30,467 nt of DNA, from positions 1-30,467 of the forward strand of contig CAJUPS010000035.1 in the NCBI GenBank assembly GCA_910588045.1. Reading direction: 5' to 3'. Positions 28,731-30,467 of this stretch are shown here, piece by piece. The DNA is from an uncultured Oscillospiraceae bacterium (GTDB lineage Bacteria; Bacillota; Clostridia; Oscillospirales; Oscillospiraceae). Numbering within the stretch: the stretch's first letter is position 1; each line of letters opens with the position of its first letter. The position numbers and the translations under genes were made by a program. Under the pieces are notes generated by a model. That model was not told where the DNA came from, ran no database searches, and saw nothing but the letters and a program-made list of their open reading frames with translations.

Positions 28731-30467
28731 TACACTCACCCTCGGCAGCCTGTTTGACGGCTCCGGGGGATTTCCCTTGGGCGGGTTGCTGGCAGGCATC
28801 ACCCCGGTCTGGGCCTCGGAGATCGAGCCGTTTCCTATCCGAGTGACCACCAGGCGGTTCCCCAACATGAAGCACTACGGAGACATCTCCCGGATGGATG
28901 GCGGGAAGATCGAGCCGGTAGACATCATCACCTTCGGCTCCCCGTGTACCGATATGAGCATCGCCGGGAAAAGGGCTGGGCTGGATGGCGCCCAGTCCTC
29001 GCTGTTTTATCAGGCCATCCGCATCATCAAGGAAATGAGGTGTGCGACCCATGGAAGATACCCGCGGTGGATCTGCTGGGAGAATGTTATCGGGGCGTTC
29101 AGTTCAAACCAAGGTCGGGACTTCAAAGCCGTTCTCGAAGCGGTCATCGGCCTTATCGAGCCGGGGGCTGAGGTGCCTATGCCTGAGAAAAGCCGCTGGC
29201 CCTACGCCGACATTTACATGGGAGAGCGATGGAGCGTTGCGTACCGCACTGTCGACGCGCAACATTGGGGAGTCCCCCAGCGAAGACGCCGCATCTACCT
29301 TGTCGGCGATCTTGCAGGCCAGTGTGCCGGACAAGTATTATTTGAGTCCGAAGGCTTGTCAGGGTATTCTGCGGCGGGCTTCCGTGCGTGGCAAAGAGCT
29401 GCCAGAGATCCTGCGGCTGGCCTTGGAGCGGCAGGCGGCATCTGCCTGAATGACCAGGGCGGCGGTCGGATGGATGTGTCCGAGGAGGTGACCGCCACCC
29501 TCCGCGCCCAGGAGTATGGGCATCCTCCCTGCGTCCTGGCAGCAGGATTCTGCAAGGAACCTTCCGCCCAGAGCCGGGGCATCGGCTACGAGGAGGAACG
29601 CGCCCCCACCCTCCGGGCTGGGGCGATCCCCGCCGCTGTTGCGCTGGAAAGCCACCCCATGGACGGGCGGATCAAGATCGATGAGAGCGGTTCCGTTCAG
29701 ACGCTGACCTCCCGCATGGGGACAGGCGGGATGAATGTTCCGCTGCTGCTGAAGATCCGCTCCGGCTGCGAGGGCGGCGGCAAGGGGCCGCTCATTCAGG
29801 AGGATGTGTCTGCCACGCTCTCCTGCAACAACGACCAGACGCTGTTCGTGCCGTTCTGCAAGGGGACCCGCCCCCACTCCGCCCAGGAGGGCCAGGTGTG
29901 GAAGGAGGCCGCGATTGCCAACACACTGAACACGTTTGACGTGGGCGAGAGCAGATGCAACGAACTGGCGGTGCGGGCCTTTGGCATCAGTGCCGCCGCC
30001 AGCGCCGGGATGCTCTCGGATAATCCCCGCGCCGGAATTTACGAGGCCAGGACCTCACGGACGATTGATCAGAGCGGCGGTAATCCCGGCTGCAACCAGG
30101 GCGGTATCGCCGTGGTGGAGGGACCTGCCTACGCCATCACCCCGTGCAGCTACACCCAGGTGGTGGAGGAGCAGGTTCCCACGCTGACGGCACGGGATTT
30201 CAAGGACCCCACCGTGGTCAACCGGGGCTACAGTGTGAGAAGGCTCACGCCCACAGAATGCGCCAGATTGCAGGGCTTCCCCGACTGGTGGTGCGCCGGG
30301 CTGGAGACGCCGGAACCGACCGAGGAGGACATCGCATTCTGGGCCGAAGTTTGGGAGACGCACCGCCGGGTGGTAGGCGGCTCCACTAAGCCCAAGACCC
30401 GGAACCAGATCGTCAAGTGGCTGAAAGATCCCCATTCGGATGCCGCTGAATATAAGATGTGGGGCAA
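28717..30467 (+). CDS. DNA (cytosine-5) methyltransferase, partial at window end
   Basis: The frame is open for at least 583 codons and runs off the window. C5-methyltransferase motifs are present in order: motif I LTLGSLFDGSGGFPLGGLLA, motif IV FGSPCTDMS with the catalytic cysteine (about residue 77), motif VI WENVIGAF, motif VIII WGVPQRRRRIYLVGD (about 184-198), and motif IX/X-like RRLTPTECARLQGFPDWW near 30237-30290. Between motifs VIII and IX lies a long target-recognition region (about 250-500) made of about seven short repeats, described under findings. GGAGG precedes the ATG at 28717, which overlaps the previous gene. It lies in the packaging region and probably protects the element's DNA. 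Confidence 0.94.
   Translation, partial: MERNNTLTLGSLFDGSGGFPLGGLLAGITPVWASEIEPFPIRVTTRRFPNMKHYGDISRMDGGKIEPVDIITFGSPCTDMSIAGKRAGLDGAQSSLFYQAIRIIKEMRCATHGRYPRWICWENVIGAFSSNQGRDFKAVLEAVIGLIEPGAEVPMPEKSRWPYADIYMGERWSVAYRTVDAQHWGVPQRRRRIYLVGDLAGQCAGQVLFESEGLSGYSAAGFRAWQRAARDPAAGLGAAGGICLNDQGGGRMDVSEEVTATLRAQEYGHPPCVLAAGFCKEPSAQSRGIGYEEERAPTLRAGAIPAAVALESHPMDGRIKIDESGSVQTLTSRMGTGGMNVPLLLKIRSGCEGGGKGPLIQEDVSATLSCNNDQTLFVPFCKGTRPHSAQEGQVWKEAAIANTLNTFDVGESRCNELAVRAFGISAAASAGMLSDNPRAGIYEARTSRTIDQSGGNPGCNQGGIAVVEGPAYAITPCSYTQVVEEQVPTLTARDFKDPTVVNRGYSVRRLTPTECARLQGFPDWWCAGLETPEPTEEDIAFWAEVWETHRRVVGGSTKPKTRNQIVKWLKDPHSDAAEYKMWG

Overview
The window looks like low-to-mid GC Clostridia DNA of the gut Oscillospiraceae/Ruminococcaceae kind. 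This is inferred from Shine-Dalgarno-rich gene starts, family affinities (YhcG nuclease, MarR/MATE/cytidylate-kinase-like operons, Tn916-type sigma/HTH pair, Firmicutes phage replication module) and the change from roughly balanced base composition on the left to clearly GC-rich DNA on the right. No rRNA, CRISPR array, integrase or complete insertion sequence was seen. The only tRNA-like sequence is a 3' fragment.

Region 1 (1-3812) is degraded accessory DNA. It holds a small membrane protein, a frame-broken Rpn/PD-(D/E)XK family gene, a D-cysteine desulfhydrase/ACC deaminase-like gene with a frameshift and an internal deletion, an intact YhcG-type (DUF1016) nuclease and a small unknown protein. 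It ends in the 3' 45 bases of an initiator-tRNA gene, with an array of GTCTCAT/ATGAGAC repeats just before it. The simplest reading is the right end (attR) of an element integrated into a tRNA-fMet gene that lies outside the window to the left.

Region 2 (3813-14330) holds two collinear operons, each headed by a MarR regulator. The two regulators are paralogues, and their promoters carry related palindromes overlapping the -10 box. Operon A is MarR, orphan CheW-like protein, RsmD (16S rRNA methyltransferase), an unknown protein, an atypical MiaA (tRNA dimethylallyltransferase), MATE exporter and cytidylate-kinase-like protein. Operon B is MarR, CDP-alcohol phosphatidyltransferase, CrtO-like acyltransferase, MGDG/diglucosyl-diacylglycerol-type glycosyltransferase, PAP2 phosphatase, AI-2E-type permease and a small membrane-anchored protein, closed by a strong terminator. 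Operon B reads as a membrane phospho/glycolipid remodelling cassette; operon A couples RNA modification to drug or metabolite export. A third copy of the palindrome half lies just upstream of the MATE gene. This pair of co-regulated operons is the best candidate for an undescribed system.

Region 3 (about 14400-30467) is a mobile element whose right end is outside the window. It opens with a Tn916-like sigma factor and HTH pair, a DUF3825-like protein and a zinc ribbon. A standard Firmicutes phage module follows: sigma-like regulator, DUF2800 nuclease, DUF2815 ssDNA-binding protein, family A DNA polymerase, DUF4406, VapE primase/helicase, VRR-NUC, SNF2 helicase, DUF1492/ArpU-like regulator, HNH nuclease and P27-type small terminase. 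Last come a ParB-fused adenine/cytosine-N4 methyltransferase and a large C5-cytosine methyltransferase that runs off the end. The gap after VapE carries a cluster of GGAAC pentamers, and the HNH-terminase gap carries a perfect 14-bp palindrome.
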